64,000 nt of DNA from Hydrogenophaga palleronii NBRC 102513 (GTDB lineage: Bacteria > Pseudomonadota > Gammaproteobacteria > Burkholderiales > Burkholderiaceae_C), in the NCBI RefSeq assembly GCF_001571225.1, contig NZ_BCTJ01000003.1, forward strand, positions 166,915 to 230,914, in the 5' to 3' direction. The notes beneath the pieces are model-generated. The model was not told the origin of the DNA. It saw nothing but the letters and a program-made list of their open reading frames with translations, and searched no databases. Positions 1-8,606 of this stretch are shown here, piece after piece (the first letter of the stretch is position 1; the number at the start of each line of letters is the position of its first letter). Position numbers and translations under genes: made by a program.

Positions 1-61
1 CCTCGGTTCGGTGGACGACTTGTCCAGCCTGCGCCGGGAAAACAGCAAGGTGGCGGCATGA
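1..61 (+). CDS. C-terminal end of an upstream gene, probably an ABC transporter subunit (partial)
   Basis: Frame 2 is open from the window edge and reads about 19 residues ending SSLRRENSKVAA before a TGA. That TGA overlaps the ATG of the LivF-like gene as ATGA. The overlap with a LivF-type ATPase suggests another subunit of the same importer (ATPase or permease). The fragment is too short to identify from its own sequence. Confidence 0.5.
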   Translation, partial: LGSVDDLSSLRRENSKVAA

Positions 62-846
62 GCGTTCCGACTTCAGACGTCCCCGTGCTCAAGCTGCTCA
101 ACGTCGAGAGCGCCTACGGCCCGATCAAGGCGATCCGCGGCGTGAGCCTGCAGGTGCGCCGCAGCGAGATCGCCACCGTGCTCGGCAGCAACGGCGCGGG
201 CAAGACCACCATCCTCAAGACCATCAGCGGCATCATCGATCCGCGCAAGGGCAGCATCGAGTTCAAGGGCGAGAACATCACCGCGCAAGACCCGGCGCTG
301 ATCGTGCAGCAGGGCCTGAGCCATGTGCCCGAGGGACGCGAGGTGTTCCCGCTGCTCTCGGTGCGCGACAACCTGCTGATGGGCGCCTACACCCGCAAGG
401 ACCGCGACGGCGTGGCGCGCGACATGGAGCTGGTGTTCAGCTACTTCCCCATCCTGCGCGAGCGCGCCCTGCAGGACGCCGGCCTGCTCTCCGGCGGCCA
501 GCAGCAGATGCTCGCCATCAGCCGCGCGCTGATGGCCAACCCCGACCTGATCCTGCTCGACGAACCCAGCCTGGGCCTGAGCCCGAAGCTGACCAAGGAA
601 ATCTTCGAGATCGTGGTGCGCATCAACCGCGAACGCGGCACCACCATCCTGCTGGTGGAGCAGAACGCCAACATGGCGCTCAACGCCTCCGACTACGGCT
701 ACGTGCTGGAGAACGGCCGCATCGTGATGGAAGACACCTGCGCCCGCCTGCGCGAGAAAGACGACATCAAGGAGTTCTACCTCGGCATGAAGGAAGAAGG
801 CGTGCGTGCCGACCGGCGCTGGAAAAAGAAGAAGAACTGGAGATGA
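58..846 (+). CDS. livF: LivF-like ABC transporter ATP-binding protein
   Basis: This 262-residue protein is a complete ABC ATPase of the branched-chain amino acid (HAAT) importer class. Walker A GSNGAGKTT lies at about 43-51, the signature LSGGQQQ at 144-150 and Walker B LILLDEP at 164-170, followed by the SLGLSP D-loop region. The usual H-loop histidine position reads EQN, as is common in LivF. It would act on the cytoplasmic face of the membrane and drive uptake of an amino-acid-like or organic-acid ligand bound by the binding proteins encoded just downstream. Its start overlaps the previous stop (ATGA), so the operon continues upstream. The C-terminus carries a basic run (RRWKKKKNWR) that is not part of the core fold. 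Subfamily is clear; the ligand is not. Confidence 0.9.
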   Translation: MSVPTSDVPVLKLLNVESAYGPIKAIRGVSLQVRRSEIATVLGSNGAGKTTILKTISGIIDPRKGSIEFKGENITAQDPALIVQQGLSHVPEGREVFPLLSVRDNLLMGAYTRKDRDGVARDMELVFSYFPILRERALQDAGLLSGGQQQMLAISRALMANPDLILLDEPSLGLSPKLTKEIFEIVVRINRERGTTILLVEQNANMALNASDYGYVLENGRIVMEDTCARLREKDDIKEFYLGMKEEGVRADRRWKKKKNWR

Positions 847-895
847 GGATGAACCACCCCCGCAGCGCCTCTGGCGTGAAGATGGGAGCACTGCA

Positions 896-2752
896 ATGAG
901 CAACCTTTGGGATCTCTCCGGCATCCAGCCACAAACCGACGTGGTGCTGGAGGGCGACACCATCCCCGCCCTGTTCTGGAACGGCGTGGCCGCGCGCGGC
1001 CCCCAGGTCTGGATGCGGCAGAAAGACTTCGGCATCTGGCGCGCCTGGACCTGGGACCAGACCGGCACCGCGGTGCGCGAGATCGCCCACGGCCTGATGG
1101 CGCTGGGCTTCGAGTCGCGCGATACCGCGTCCATCCTCTCCAACACCACGGTGGAATGGGTGCTCTGCGACCTGGCCGTGCTGAGCGCGGGCGGCGTGTC
1201 CAACGGCATCTACCCGACCGACGCGGCCGAGCAGGTGCAGTACCTGTGCGAGGACTCGCGCACCACCATGCTGTTCGTGGAAGACGACGAGCAGCTGGAC
1301 AAGGCACTGGCCGTGCGCGCGCAGCTGCCGCTGCTGAAGAAGATCATCGTGAGCGACATGGACGGCCTGCGCGACCTCGACGACCCGCAGGTGATCAGCC
1401 TGGCGGCGCTGCGCGAGATCGGCCGCGAGCACCTGCGGCAGCATCCGCAGATGCTGGACGCGCGCGTGGCCGCCATCCAACCCGAGGAACTGGCCATCCT
1501 GGTCTACACCTCGGGCACCACCGGCCGGCCCAAGGGCGCGATGCACAGCCACCACGGCCTGGTCTACACCGTGCGCGGCTACAACACGCTGATCGCCCGC
1601 AACCAGGACGACGAGTGCATGTGCTTCCTGCCGCTCTGCCACATCGCCGAGCGCATGGGGGGCGAGTACTTCTCGCTCTACACCGGCGCCAGGCTCAACT
1701 TCGTGGAGAACCCCGAAACCGTGCCGGAGAACGTGCGCGAGATCGCACCGACGGTGTTCACCGCCGTGCCACGGGTGTGGGAGAAGTTCTATTCGGGCGT
1801 GATGATCACGCTCAAGGAAGCCGGCAAGGTTCAGCAAGGCGCCTACGCCTGGGCCATCGGCGTCGGCCAGCAGGTGGCCGACCTGGTGATGGCCGGCCAG
1901 CCGGTGCCCGCCAGCCTGCGCATGCGCTTCACCGTGGCGCGCCTGCTGGTGCTGGACAACGTGCGCAAGCTCATCGGCATCCACCGTGCGCGTTTCCTCG
2001 TCACCGGCGCGGCGCCGATCTCGCCCGATCTGGTGCGCTGGTACCTGGCGCTGGGCGTGCCCATGCTGGAGGTGTGGGGCATGACGGAAACCTGCGGCGC
2101 CGCCACGGGTGTGCCGGCCGCGCGCATCAAGCCCGGCTCCATCGGCCCGGCGGCCAGCTACAACCAGATCCGGCTCGATGCGCAGACCGGCGAGATCCTG
2201 GTGCGCGGGCCCAACGTGTTCATGGGTTACCTCAACCTGCCCGAGAAAACCGCCGAGACCATCGATGCCGATGGCTGGCTGCACACCGGCGACGTGGGCA
2301 CGGTCGATGAGGAAGGGTTTTTCCGCATCACCGACCGCATGAAAGACATCATCATCACCGCAGGGGGCAAGAACATCACGCCGAGCGAGCTGGAGAACGA
2401 ACTCAAGTTCTCGCCGTACGTGACCGACGCCGTGGTGATCGGTGACAAGCGGCCCTACCTCACCGTCATCATCATGATCGACCAGGAAAACGTGGAGAAG
2501 TACGCACAGGACAACGACGTGCCGTTTTCCAACTACGCCAGCCTGACCCGGTCGACCGAGGTGCAGGCCCTGATCCAGACCGAGATCGAACGCGTGAACA
2601 AGAAGTTTGCGCGCGTCGAACAGATCAAGAAGTTCTTCCTGCTCGACACGCAACTCAGTGCCGAAGACGAAGAACTCACCCCCACCATGAAGCTCAAGCG
2701 CAAGCTGCTGCAGACCAAGTACGAACCCCAGATCGAAGCCATGTACCGCTGA
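896..2752 (+). CDS. AMP-dependent acyl-CoA synthetase/ligase (long-chain or aromatic type)
   Basis: This 618-residue enzyme belongs to the ANL superfamily and should activate a carboxylic acid as acyl-AMP and then acyl-CoA. The P-loop YTSGTTGRPKG is at about 204-214, the GMTET adenine-binding motif at 395-399, the TGD aspartate near 466 and GGKNITPSE near 490-498. The length fits FadD15-like long-chain ligases. The open frame extends back to 806 inside livF, but the ATG at 896 (MSNLWDL) has a GGGAG ribosome site just upstream and starts the conserved region. It lies between an ABC ATPase and two binding proteins, an arrangement that suggests the imported ligand is a carboxylic acid activated on entry. 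Substrate cannot be read from sequence. Confidence 0.88.
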   Translation: MSNLWDLSGIQPQTDVVLEGDTIPALFWNGVAARGPQVWMRQKDFGIWRAWTWDQTGTAVREIAHGLMALGFESRDTASILSNTTVEWVLCDLAVLSAGGVSNGIYPTDAAEQVQYLCEDSRTTMLFVEDDEQLDKALAVRAQLPLLKKIIVSDMDGLRDLDDPQVISLAALREIGREHLRQHPQMLDARVAAIQPEELAILVYTSGTTGRPKGAMHSHHGLVYTVRGYNTLIARNQDDECMCFLPLCHIAERMGGEYFSLYTGARLNFVENPETVPENVREIAPTVFTAVPRVWEKFYSGVMITLKEAGKVQQGAYAWAIGVGQQVADLVMAGQPVPASLRMRFTVARLLVLDNVRKLIGIHRARFLVTGAAPISPDLVRWYLALGVPMLEVWGMTETCGAATGVPAARIKPGSIGPAASYNQIRLDAQTGEILVRGPNVFMGYLNLPEKTAETIDADGWLHTGDVGTVDEEGFFRITDRMKDIIITAGGKNITPSELENELKFSPYVTDAVVIGDKRPYLTVIIMIDQENVEKYAQDNDVPFSNYASLTRSTEVQALIQTEIERVNKKFARVEQIKKFFLLDTQLSAEDEELTPTMKLKRKLLQTKYEPQIEAMYR

Positions 2753-2797
2753 AGCGGCCACCTTTCCCCCCGCCCATCAACCCCCAGGAGACCCACT

Positions 2798-3964
2798 GTG
2801 AGCACCTCCCGACACACCCTGATCGCCTTCGCACTGAGCCTCTCGGCCGGTGCCGTCCTCGCGCAGACGCAGGGCGTGAGCAAGGACGAGATCGTGCTCG
2901 GCTCCATCCAGGATCTCTCTGGCCCGCTGGCCGGCTTCGGCAAGTCGGTGCGGCAAGGCATGATGCTGCGCGTTGACGAAATCAACGAACAAGGTGGCAT
3001 CAACGGCCGCAAGATCCGTCTGCTGGTGGAAGACAGCAAATACGACCCGCGCAACGCGGTGCTGGCGGCACAGAAACTGGTCAACCAGGAAAAGATCTTC
3101 GCCATGGTTGGCCACCTGGGCACCGCGCAGAACATGGCGGCGATGACAGTGCAGTTTCCGAAGAACGTGGTGAACTTCTTGCCCGTGACGGCGGCACGCG
3201 AAATGTACGAGCCCTTCCACAAGCTCAAGTTCGCCAGCATCGCGCCTTACTACGAGCAGATGCGCATCTTCCTGCCGCGCATGGTGCAGGAGAAAAAACC
3301 CAAGGCGGTGTGTGCGATCTACCAGGACGACGAGTTCGGCCTGGAAGTGCTGCGCGGCGCGGAAGAAGGCCTGAAGGCCGTGAACATGACGTTGGTGGAA
3401 AAGACCTCGTTCAAGCGCGGCGCCACCGACTTCTCCTCGCAGGTGGCGCGCATGAAGGCGGCCAACTGCGACCTCGTGGTGCTGGGCACCATCATCCGCG
3501 AGACCATCGGCACCATTGGCACCGCGCGCAAGCTGGACTACAACCCCACCTTCTTCGGCTCGCAGGCGGCCTACACCGACCTGATCCACAAGCTGGGCGG
3601 CCCGGCCATGAACGGCCTGTACGCCACCATGACCATCCAGCATCCCTACCTGGACGAGACCTCGCAGCCTATCCGCTTCTGGGCCAACAAGTTCAAGACC
3701 AAGTTCAACGAAGATCCCAACGTGTTCTCGGTCTACGGCTACAACGCGATCGACATCTTCGCCCGTGCGGCAGGCCGAACCGGTGCAAACCTCACCACTG
3801 ACGCATTTGTCAAGACCATGGACAGCCTGACCGTGCCAGCCGACATCTTCGGTTCGCCCGAGCTGCGCTTCAGCCCGCAGCGCCGCTACGGCAGCATGGC
3901 CACGCGCCTGTCGCAGATTCAGGATGGGCGCTGGAAGGTCACCTCGGAGTATGTGAACCAGTGA
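2798..3964 (+). CDS. Periplasmic ligand-binding protein of a branched-chain amino acid-type ABC importer (copy 1)
   Basis: This 388-residue protein starts with a GTG at 2798, preceded by CAGGAG. A Sec signal peptide runs to about residue 22 (cleavage near VLA/QT). The mature protein is a Peripla_BP_6 (LivK/LivJ) fold: LGSIQDLSGPLAGFGK near the start, NEQGGINGRKI, and a late YGYNAIDIFARA segment. It should capture the ligand in the periplasm for the permease and ATPase encoded upstream. The following gene is a close paralogue of almost equal length, so a tandem duplication is likely. The ligand is unknown; the neighbouring acyl-CoA ligase makes an organic acid as plausible as an amino acid. 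Confidence 0.85.
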   Translation: MSTSRHTLIAFALSLSAGAVLAQTQGVSKDEIVLGSIQDLSGPLAGFGKSVRQGMMLRVDEINEQGGINGRKIRLLVEDSKYDPRNAVLAAQKLVNQEKIFAMVGHLGTAQNMAAMTVQFPKNVVNFLPVTAAREMYEPFHKLKFASIAPYYEQMRIFLPRMVQEKKPKAVCAIYQDDEFGLEVLRGAEEGLKAVNMTLVEKTSFKRGATDFSSQVARMKAANCDLVVLGTIIRETIGTIGTARKLDYNPTFFGSQAAYTDLIHKLGGPAMNGLYATMTIQHPYLDETSQPIRFWANKFKTKFNEDPNVFSVYGYNAIDIFARAAGRTGANLTTDAFVKTMDSLTVPADIFGSPELRFSPQRRYGSMATRLSQIQDGRWKVTSEYVNQ

Positions 3965-4051
3965 AGCAGGGTCGCCCCCACAGGGATCCGATAGAGAACA
4001 AGAAGAAGCGCTGCTTTTCGATGTGAATACAACTTTCAGGAGACAAGCACC

Positions 4052-5224
4052 ATGAAGAACACACTGACTCTGATGGCCACGGCGCTCGCGCTTGGCGGCA
4101 CCGGCGGCGCCGCTTTTGCGCAGTCGCAGGGCGTGAGCAAGGACGAGATCACGCTGGGCAGCATCCAGGATATGTCGGGCCCGCTTGCCGCTTTCGGCAA
4201 GCAAGTTCGAATGGGCATGCTGCTGCGTGTGGACGAGGTCAACGAACAAGGCGGCATCAACGGCCGCAAGGTCAAGTTGCTGGTGGAAGACTCTGGCTAC
4301 GACCCCAAGCGCGCGGTGCTGGCGGCACAGAAGCTGGTGAACCAGGACAAGATCTTCATGATGGTCGGCCACATCGGCACGGCGCAGAACATGGCCGCCA
4401 TGCCGGTGCAGTTCCAGAAGAACGTGATCAACTTCTTCCCTGTGACGGCCGCGCGCGAAATGTACGAGCCCTTCCACAAGCTCAAGTACTCCTTCGCAGC
4501 CACCTACTACGACCAGATGAAGATCGTGGTGCCCAAGCTGGCGAAAGAAAAAGGCGCCAAGAAGGTCTGCACCATGTACCAGGACGACGAGTTTGGCCTC
4601 GAAGTGAAACGCGGTGCCGAAGACGGCCTGAAGGCAGCCGGCATGACCCTGGCGGTGGAGACCACCTACAAACGCGGCGCCACCGACTTCGCCTCACAAA
4701 TGCAGAAGCTGCAGGCCGAACAGTGCGACCTGGTGGTGATGGGCACCATCATCCGCGAGACCATCGGCGGCATCGCCACCGCGAAGCGCCTGGGCTTCAA
4801 CCCCACCTTCGTTGGCTCCAGCGCGGCCTACACCGACCTCATCCACAAGCTCGGCGGCCCTGCCATGAACGGCTTCTACGCCGCCATGACGGTGCAGAAC
4901 CCCTACACCGACGAAGCCTCGCAGCCGATCCGCTTCTGGGCCAACAAGTACAAGACCAAGTTCAACGACGACCCGACCGTGTTCTCGGTGTACGGCTACT
5001 CGGCCATCGACGCCTTCCTGCGCGCGGCCGGCAAAACCGGCGGCAACCTCAACACCGAAACCTTCATCAAGGCGATGGACACCATGACCATTCCGCCCGA
5101 CATCTTCGGCAGCGCCGAAATGACCTTCGGCCCGCAGAAGCGCCTGGGCAGCAACGCCACCCGCCTGTCCCAACTGGTCGACAATCGCTGGAAGGTGGTG
5201 TCCGACTACACGAGAATCCAATAA
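4052..5224 (+). CDS. Periplasmic ligand-binding protein of a branched-chain amino acid-type ABC importer (copy 2)
   Basis: This 390-residue paralogue of the preceding gene has a signal peptide ending near residue 23 (AFA/QS). Long stretches match copy 1 almost residue for residue, for example around VTAAREMYEPFHKLK and FRxxxxTDFxSQ, while the C-terminal third has drifted. The ATG at 4052 follows a good CAGGAG ribosome site. An 87-bp spacer separates the two copies and no terminator is obvious in it. A strong hairpin terminator follows this gene, so it ends the transport operon. Divergence in exposed segments suggests the two copies bind different ligands or differ in affinity. Confidence 0.85.
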   Translation: MKNTLTLMATALALGGTGGAAFAQSQGVSKDEITLGSIQDMSGPLAAFGKQVRMGMLLRVDEVNEQGGINGRKVKLLVEDSGYDPKRAVLAAQKLVNQDKIFMMVGHIGTAQNMAAMPVQFQKNVINFFPVTAAREMYEPFHKLKYSFAATYYDQMKIVVPKLAKEKGAKKVCTMYQDDEFGLEVKRGAEDGLKAAGMTLAVETTYKRGATDFASQMQKLQAEQCDLVVMGTIIRETIGGIATAKRLGFNPTFVGSSAAYTDLIHKLGGPAMNGFYAAMTVQNPYTDEASQPIRFWANKYKTKFNDDPTVFSVYGYSAIDAFLRAAGKTGGNLNTETFIKAMDTMTIPPDIFGSAEMTFGPQKRLGSNATRLSQLVDNRWKVVSDYTRIQ

Positions 5225-5318
5225 GCAAAAGATAACTAGAAGGATGACATGGTGATGGAAGACTGACAGCCTGAGTTCACCCATATCGCGACGCCTGCTT
5301 CGGCAGGCCATGCGTGAA

Positions 5319-5350
5319 CCGCCAGCGCCCCGTGCGCTGGCGGTTTTTTT
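5319..5350 (+). terminator. Rho-independent terminator of the transport operon
   Basis: A perfect 9-bp stem (CCGCCAGCG with CGCTGGCGG) encloses a 7-base loop and is followed by seven T residues at 5344-5350. It lies about 95 bases past the stop of the second binding protein, on the coding strand. Confidence 0.88.
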
Positions 5351-5385
5351 ACGCCCGACGACAGCGCGATGACTACCATGGGGCG

Positions 5386-5853
5386 GTGATCAACACACCA
5401 CTCAGCCCCACCACCGCCGCCCTGCTGGCCGACGCCCTGCTCGCGCTGCACGTGGGCGTCGTGCTCTTCGTGGTGGGCCTGCTGCCGCTGGTGCTGCTGG
5501 GCGGCGCACTCGGCTGGCGCTGGGTGCGCCACCGCGGCCTGCGCCTCACGCATCTGGGCTTGATGGTGTTCATCGTGGTCCAGACCTGGCTGGGCCAGCT
5601 GTGCCCCCTCACCGTGTGGGAGCAGAACCTGAGGCAGATGGCCGGCCAGGGCAGCTACCGCGAGAGCTTCATCGAACACTGGCTTTCAAGGCTGCTGTAT
5701 TGGGACGCGCCTTGGTGGGTGTTTGTGGCGGGGTATACCGGGTTTGCGGCGTTGGTGGGGGTGGGTTGGTGGTGGGTGAGGCCGGGATCAATCCGCAGTG
5801 GAAAGCCAACCAAGACAACAGCTGTCTCTCGCATAAAAAAAGTGGACCTGTGA
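5386..5853 (+). CDS. DUF2784 family small membrane protein
   Basis: A 155-residue protein from the GTG at 5386. Three hydrophobic helices are visible (about 12-40, 55-72 and 111-131). The hallmark QTWLGQLCPLTVWEQNLR of DUF2784 lies at about 66-83. An upstream GTG at 5314 is in frame but sits inside the terminator stem and is rejected. The function of DUF2784 proteins is not known. The last 20 residues, after VRPGS, are polar and basic, do not look like the family's normal end, and coincide with the switch to AT-richer DNA before the restriction-modification genes. The original C-terminus may have been replaced when that island was acquired. Confidence 0.75.
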   Translation: MINTPLSPTTAALLADALLALHVGVVLFVVGLLPLVLLGGALGWRWVRHRGLRLTHLGLMVFIVVQTWLGQLCPLTVWEQNLRQMAGQGSYRESFIEHWLSRLLYWDAPWWVFVAGYTGFAALVGVGWWWVRPGSIRSGKPTKTTAVSRIKKVDL

Positions 5854-5956
5854 GAAGAGGCGTCGACTCAAGGGCTCGTCAAAATATCGATCGACAGCCC
5901 GACTCGGCACTTGTAAGATACCCACGTCACATGTTCATCTTTATCACGCGCACCAA

Positions 5957-7234
5957 ATGAATCGACCCATCGGAGTAGACCTGTTCGCGGGCGCAGGCGG
6001 CCTTTCACTTGGATTCGAGCAAGCCGGGTTCGACGTTGTGGCAGCAGTTGAAATCGACCCCATACATTGTGCGATTCACGAACGAAATTTTCCGCTAACG
6101 AAGACGATTTGTGCAAGCGTTGTCAACCTAACGGGGACAGATCTACGCAGGCTAGCTGGTCTGGGCTCTACAGACATTGATGTGGTCTTCGGCGGAGCAC
6201 CATGTCAAGGCTTTTCTTTAATCGGCAAACGCGCACTAGATGACGAAAGAAATCAGCTAGTGTTTCACTACGTTCGGCTGATAAGGGAGCTACAGCCCAA
6301 GTACTTCGTTTTCGAAAATGTGAAGGGCCTTACGCTTGGCCTTCATTCGAAATTTCTACACGAACTAATAGATGCACTAGCCGACGCCGGGTACGACGTA
6401 CTCACGCCGTACCAAGTTCTAAATGCGTCGTCCTACGGGGTCCCTCAAGACCGGAAGCGGCTGTTTTTGATGGGTGCTAGACGTGGTCTCACGTTGCCCA
6501 CATATCCCAAGCCCCTCAATCAAACGGTCACGGTCGCTGACGCTATCGGAGACCTGCCCGATGCCGACAAATTCAAAACGCTTAAGGTCAGCGACTCTGT
6601 TTCCGTCAAGTGGGAGACGCTGTCAATTTATGGCCGCCGACTTCGCGATCTAGAGAGAGACCCGTTGGACTTCGGGTATCGACGCGAGTTTGATCGAGAC
6701 CTCTTGTCATCGAGCCTGCGCACAGAACATACTCAAGTCTCGAAGCAGCGGTTCCGAGCAACTCTGCCAGGGGAAACTGAGCCCATTAGCAGGTTCAGAA
6801 AGTTGCCAAGTGATGGGTTGTGCAACACGCTGCGAGCGGGCACTGACAGCGCAAGAGGTGCATTTACATCTCCACGCCCAATTCACCCGACAGCGCCTCG
6901 GGTGATCACCGTTCGCGAAGCAGCAAGACTCCATTCTTTTCCAGATTGGTTCCGATTTCACTCGACCAAATGGCACGGGTTTCGTCAAATCGGAAACAGC
7001 GTTCCTCCGCTACTCGGAAGAGCTGTTGCAGCTGAAGTGCTCAAGGCTCTCGGGCTTAAACCGAGCAAGCCTCAGGAGAAATTGCAGCCCGGCCTCGCCG
7101 AGCTGCTGCAGTTCGATATGGGACAGGCGGCGCGGCACTTTGAAGTTCCACGGAACACCATTGCTCAACGCTCGCGCGCACGTGAAATCCTGACAGCAGA
7201 AGAGACAGCCGAGTCTCAAGCTCAACATGCCTAA
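5957..7234 (+). CDS. DNA (cytosine-5-)-methyltransferase of a type II restriction-modification pair
   Basis: This 425-residue protein has all main C5-methyltransferase motifs in order: motif I DLFAGAGGLSLGF (8-20), motif IV GAPCQGFS with catalytic Cys83 (80-87), motif VI FENV (119-122), motif VIII QDRKRLF (164-170) and motif X RQIGNSVPP (343-351). It transfers methyl from SAM to cytosine in a specific site; the recognition domain lies between motifs VIII and IX (about 180-300). A tail of about 70 residues after motif X includes a segment at about 386-407 (FDMGQAARHFEVPRNTIAQ) that looks like a helix-turn-helix and could regulate the operon. Codon choice and lower GC differ sharply from neighbours, indicating horizontal transfer. 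The next gene starts 3 bases after its stop. Confidence 0.92.
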   Translation: MNRPIGVDLFAGAGGLSLGFEQAGFDVVAAVEIDPIHCAIHERNFPLTKTICASVVNLTGTDLRRLAGLGSTDIDVVFGGAPCQGFSLIGKRALDDERNQLVFHYVRLIRELQPKYFVFENVKGLTLGLHSKFLHELIDALADAGYDVLTPYQVLNASSYGVPQDRKRLFLMGARRGLTLPTYPKPLNQTVTVADAIGDLPDADKFKTLKVSDSVSVKWETLSIYGRRLRDLERDPLDFGYRREFDRDLLSSSLRTEHTQVSKQRFRATLPGETEPISRFRKLPSDGLCNTLRAGTDSARGAFTSPRPIHPTAPRVITVREAARLHSFPDWFRFHSTKWHGFRQIGNSVPPLLGRAVAAEVLKALGLKPSKPQEKLQPGLAELLQFDMGQAARHFEVPRNTIAQRSRAREILTAEETAESQAQHA

Positions 7235-7237
7235 GAC

Positions 7238-8056
7238 ATGACCACAGACATCTCGACAAGTCCTGCCCGCGGATCGGCCCACCGCTACAAGCTCATCATT
7301 GCTCACATTTTTAAGACGCATTACAGAGCGGGCTCCACCGGCTTCGATTTCAACCGAGAGGAAATCAACGAAGCGGCAACTTTCCTAAAGCTGCCGCTTA
7401 TAAAGAATGTCGGAGACCTCCCTTACACGTTTCGCTACCGCGTAGATCTGCCGGAAGAAATCACAAGCACAGCCAAGGCAGGCTATGAATGGATTATCAG
7501 AGGCGCCGGACAAGCGATGTACCGGTTCAAGCAGATTCGTAAGGTGCGCATCAGCCCCCGAGAGGAGTTGGTGAAAGTCAAAATTCCAGATGCGACGCCC
7601 GAAATCATCGTGGCGTACGCCATGACTGATGAGCAAGCACTGCTAGCTAAGGTTCGTTACAACAGGCTCATCGACATCTTCCTCGGCGTGACAACTTACT
7701 CTTTGCAAAGCCATCTACGCACGACTGTCAAAGATATTGGTCAGATTGAAATTGATGAGGTATACGTCGGAGTTGATCGAAATGGCGGCCAGTACATCAT
7801 CCCCGTCCAAGCAAAGGGCGGTAGTGATCGCCACGGGGTCACGCAGACTGAGCAAGACATCCTTTGGTGCGCTCAACGTTTCCCCAACTTGAAATGCCGC
7901 GCTATTTCGGCGCAGTTCACGCAAGAGGGGCATATCGTCATGTTCGAACTGACGCTGCAACAGGAACAAATTTTTGTCGTGGACGAGCGTCACTATCAAC
8001 TCGTTCCAGCGAACTCGATAAGTGCAGAGGATCTGCGAACCTACGCAGCGAAATAG
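7238..8056 (+). CDS. Candidate PD-(D/E)XK restriction endonuclease paired with the methyltransferase
   Basis: I do not recognise a named family for this 272-residue protein. Its position 3 bases after a C5-methyltransferase stop, in the same AT-richer island, is where a cognate endonuclease is expected. A candidate nuclease core is visible: IEIDEVYVG at about 170-178 (E171, D173, E174), then a beta-hairpin ending in IPVQAKGG with Q191-A-K193. This fits the PD-(D/E)XK pattern with the Q-x-K variant known from Mrr-like nucleases. The region NRLIDIFLGVTTYSLQSHLRTTV (in two parts, from about 142) is rich in polar conserved-looking residues and may bind DNA. Low GC matches the methyltransferase. 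It could instead be an accessory protein. Confidence 0.65.
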   Translation: MTTDISTSPARGSAHRYKLIIAHIFKTHYRAGSTGFDFNREEINEAATFLKLPLIKNVGDLPYTFRYRVDLPEEITSTAKAGYEWIIRGAGQAMYRFKQIRKVRISPREELVKVKIPDATPEIIVAYAMTDEQALLAKVRYNRLIDIFLGVTTYSLQSHLRTTVKDIGQIEIDEVYVGVDRNGGQYIIPVQAKGGSDRHGVTQTEQDILWCAQRFPNLKCRAISAQFTQEGHIVMFELTLQQEQIFVVDERHYQLVPANSISAEDLRTYAAK

Positions 8057-8099
8057 CTATCTCGAACTCGGCTGTGAACTCAAGCATTACCTTCAAGTT

Positions 8100-8606
8100 T
8101 CAAGACACGATATAAGCCCCAGCCCCCGCACAAAGCAACTTCCCATCCGCCCCCCGAAACTCCATGCGTGTGTTGGCCACGCGGGAGCCCAGGCGCAGCA
8201 CTTCGGCGTGCATGTCGAAATGCACGCCCACGCAGGGGCGCAGGTAGTCGATGCGCAGGTCGATGGTGCCGAGTTTGCTGAAGCGTTGCAGGCGCTGCAG
8301 CGGCTCTTCGTTCAAGTGGCGTGCGCCGATGGCGGCGATGCAGGCGAGGCCGCCCAGGGCGTCGAGGCAGGCACTGACCACGCCGCCGTGCACGCGGCCG
8401 TGCTGGTAGTGGCCGATGAGTTCGGGCTTCATCTGGATGCGTCCGGTCACGCGCTCGGGGGTGATGTCCTGGATCTTCAGGCCCAGCACTTTGTTGAAGA
8501 CGATCTTCTCTTCAAACAGGTCTTTGAGCTGCACGATGAACTCGGGCTCGAAGACCACCGGGGTGGCGGCGGGGTGGGTATTGGATGTGGCGTGTTTGCT
8601 GCTCAT
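8100..8606 (-). CDS. PaaI-type hotdog-fold thioesterase
   Basis: A 168-residue protein starting at the ATG at 8606 (MSSKHATS), which overlaps the stop of the upstream acyl-CoA dehydrogenase as ATGA. A slightly longer start at 8615 is possible but would overlap more. The hotdog signature HGRVHGGVVSACLDALGG lies in the middle, with Gly-His residues typical of the PaaI/YigI thioesterases that cleave acyl-CoA to free acid and CoA. It is the last gene of the acyl-CoA operon and may relieve CoA trapping or act on a pathway intermediate. It converges on the endonuclease gene with only 43 bp between. Confidence 0.8.
   Translation of the reverse strand: MSSKHATSNTHPAATPVVFEPEFIVQLKDLFEEKIVFNKVLGLKIQDITPERVTGRIQMKPELIGHYQHGRVHGGVVSACLDALGGLACIAAIGARHLNEEPLQRLQRFSKLGTIDLRIDYLRPCVGVHFDMHAEVLRLGSRVANTRMEFRGADGKLLCAGAGAYIVS

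Noticed and set aside
767..2761. Long minus-strand open frame (664 codons) opposite the acyl-CoA ligase
   Set aside because: It is an antisense shadow of a well-supported gene in GC-rich DNA; its residues are dominated by His, Arg, Ala and Gly with no domain.
5314..5385. Upstream GTG start for the DUF2784 gene
   Set aside because: It lies in the terminator stem of the preceding operon and adds residues absent from the family.
5854..5956. Search for a tRNA or attachment repeat at the edge of the restriction-modification island
   Set aside because: No cloverleaf-like sequence or direct repeat with the right edge near 8057-8110 could be seen by eye.
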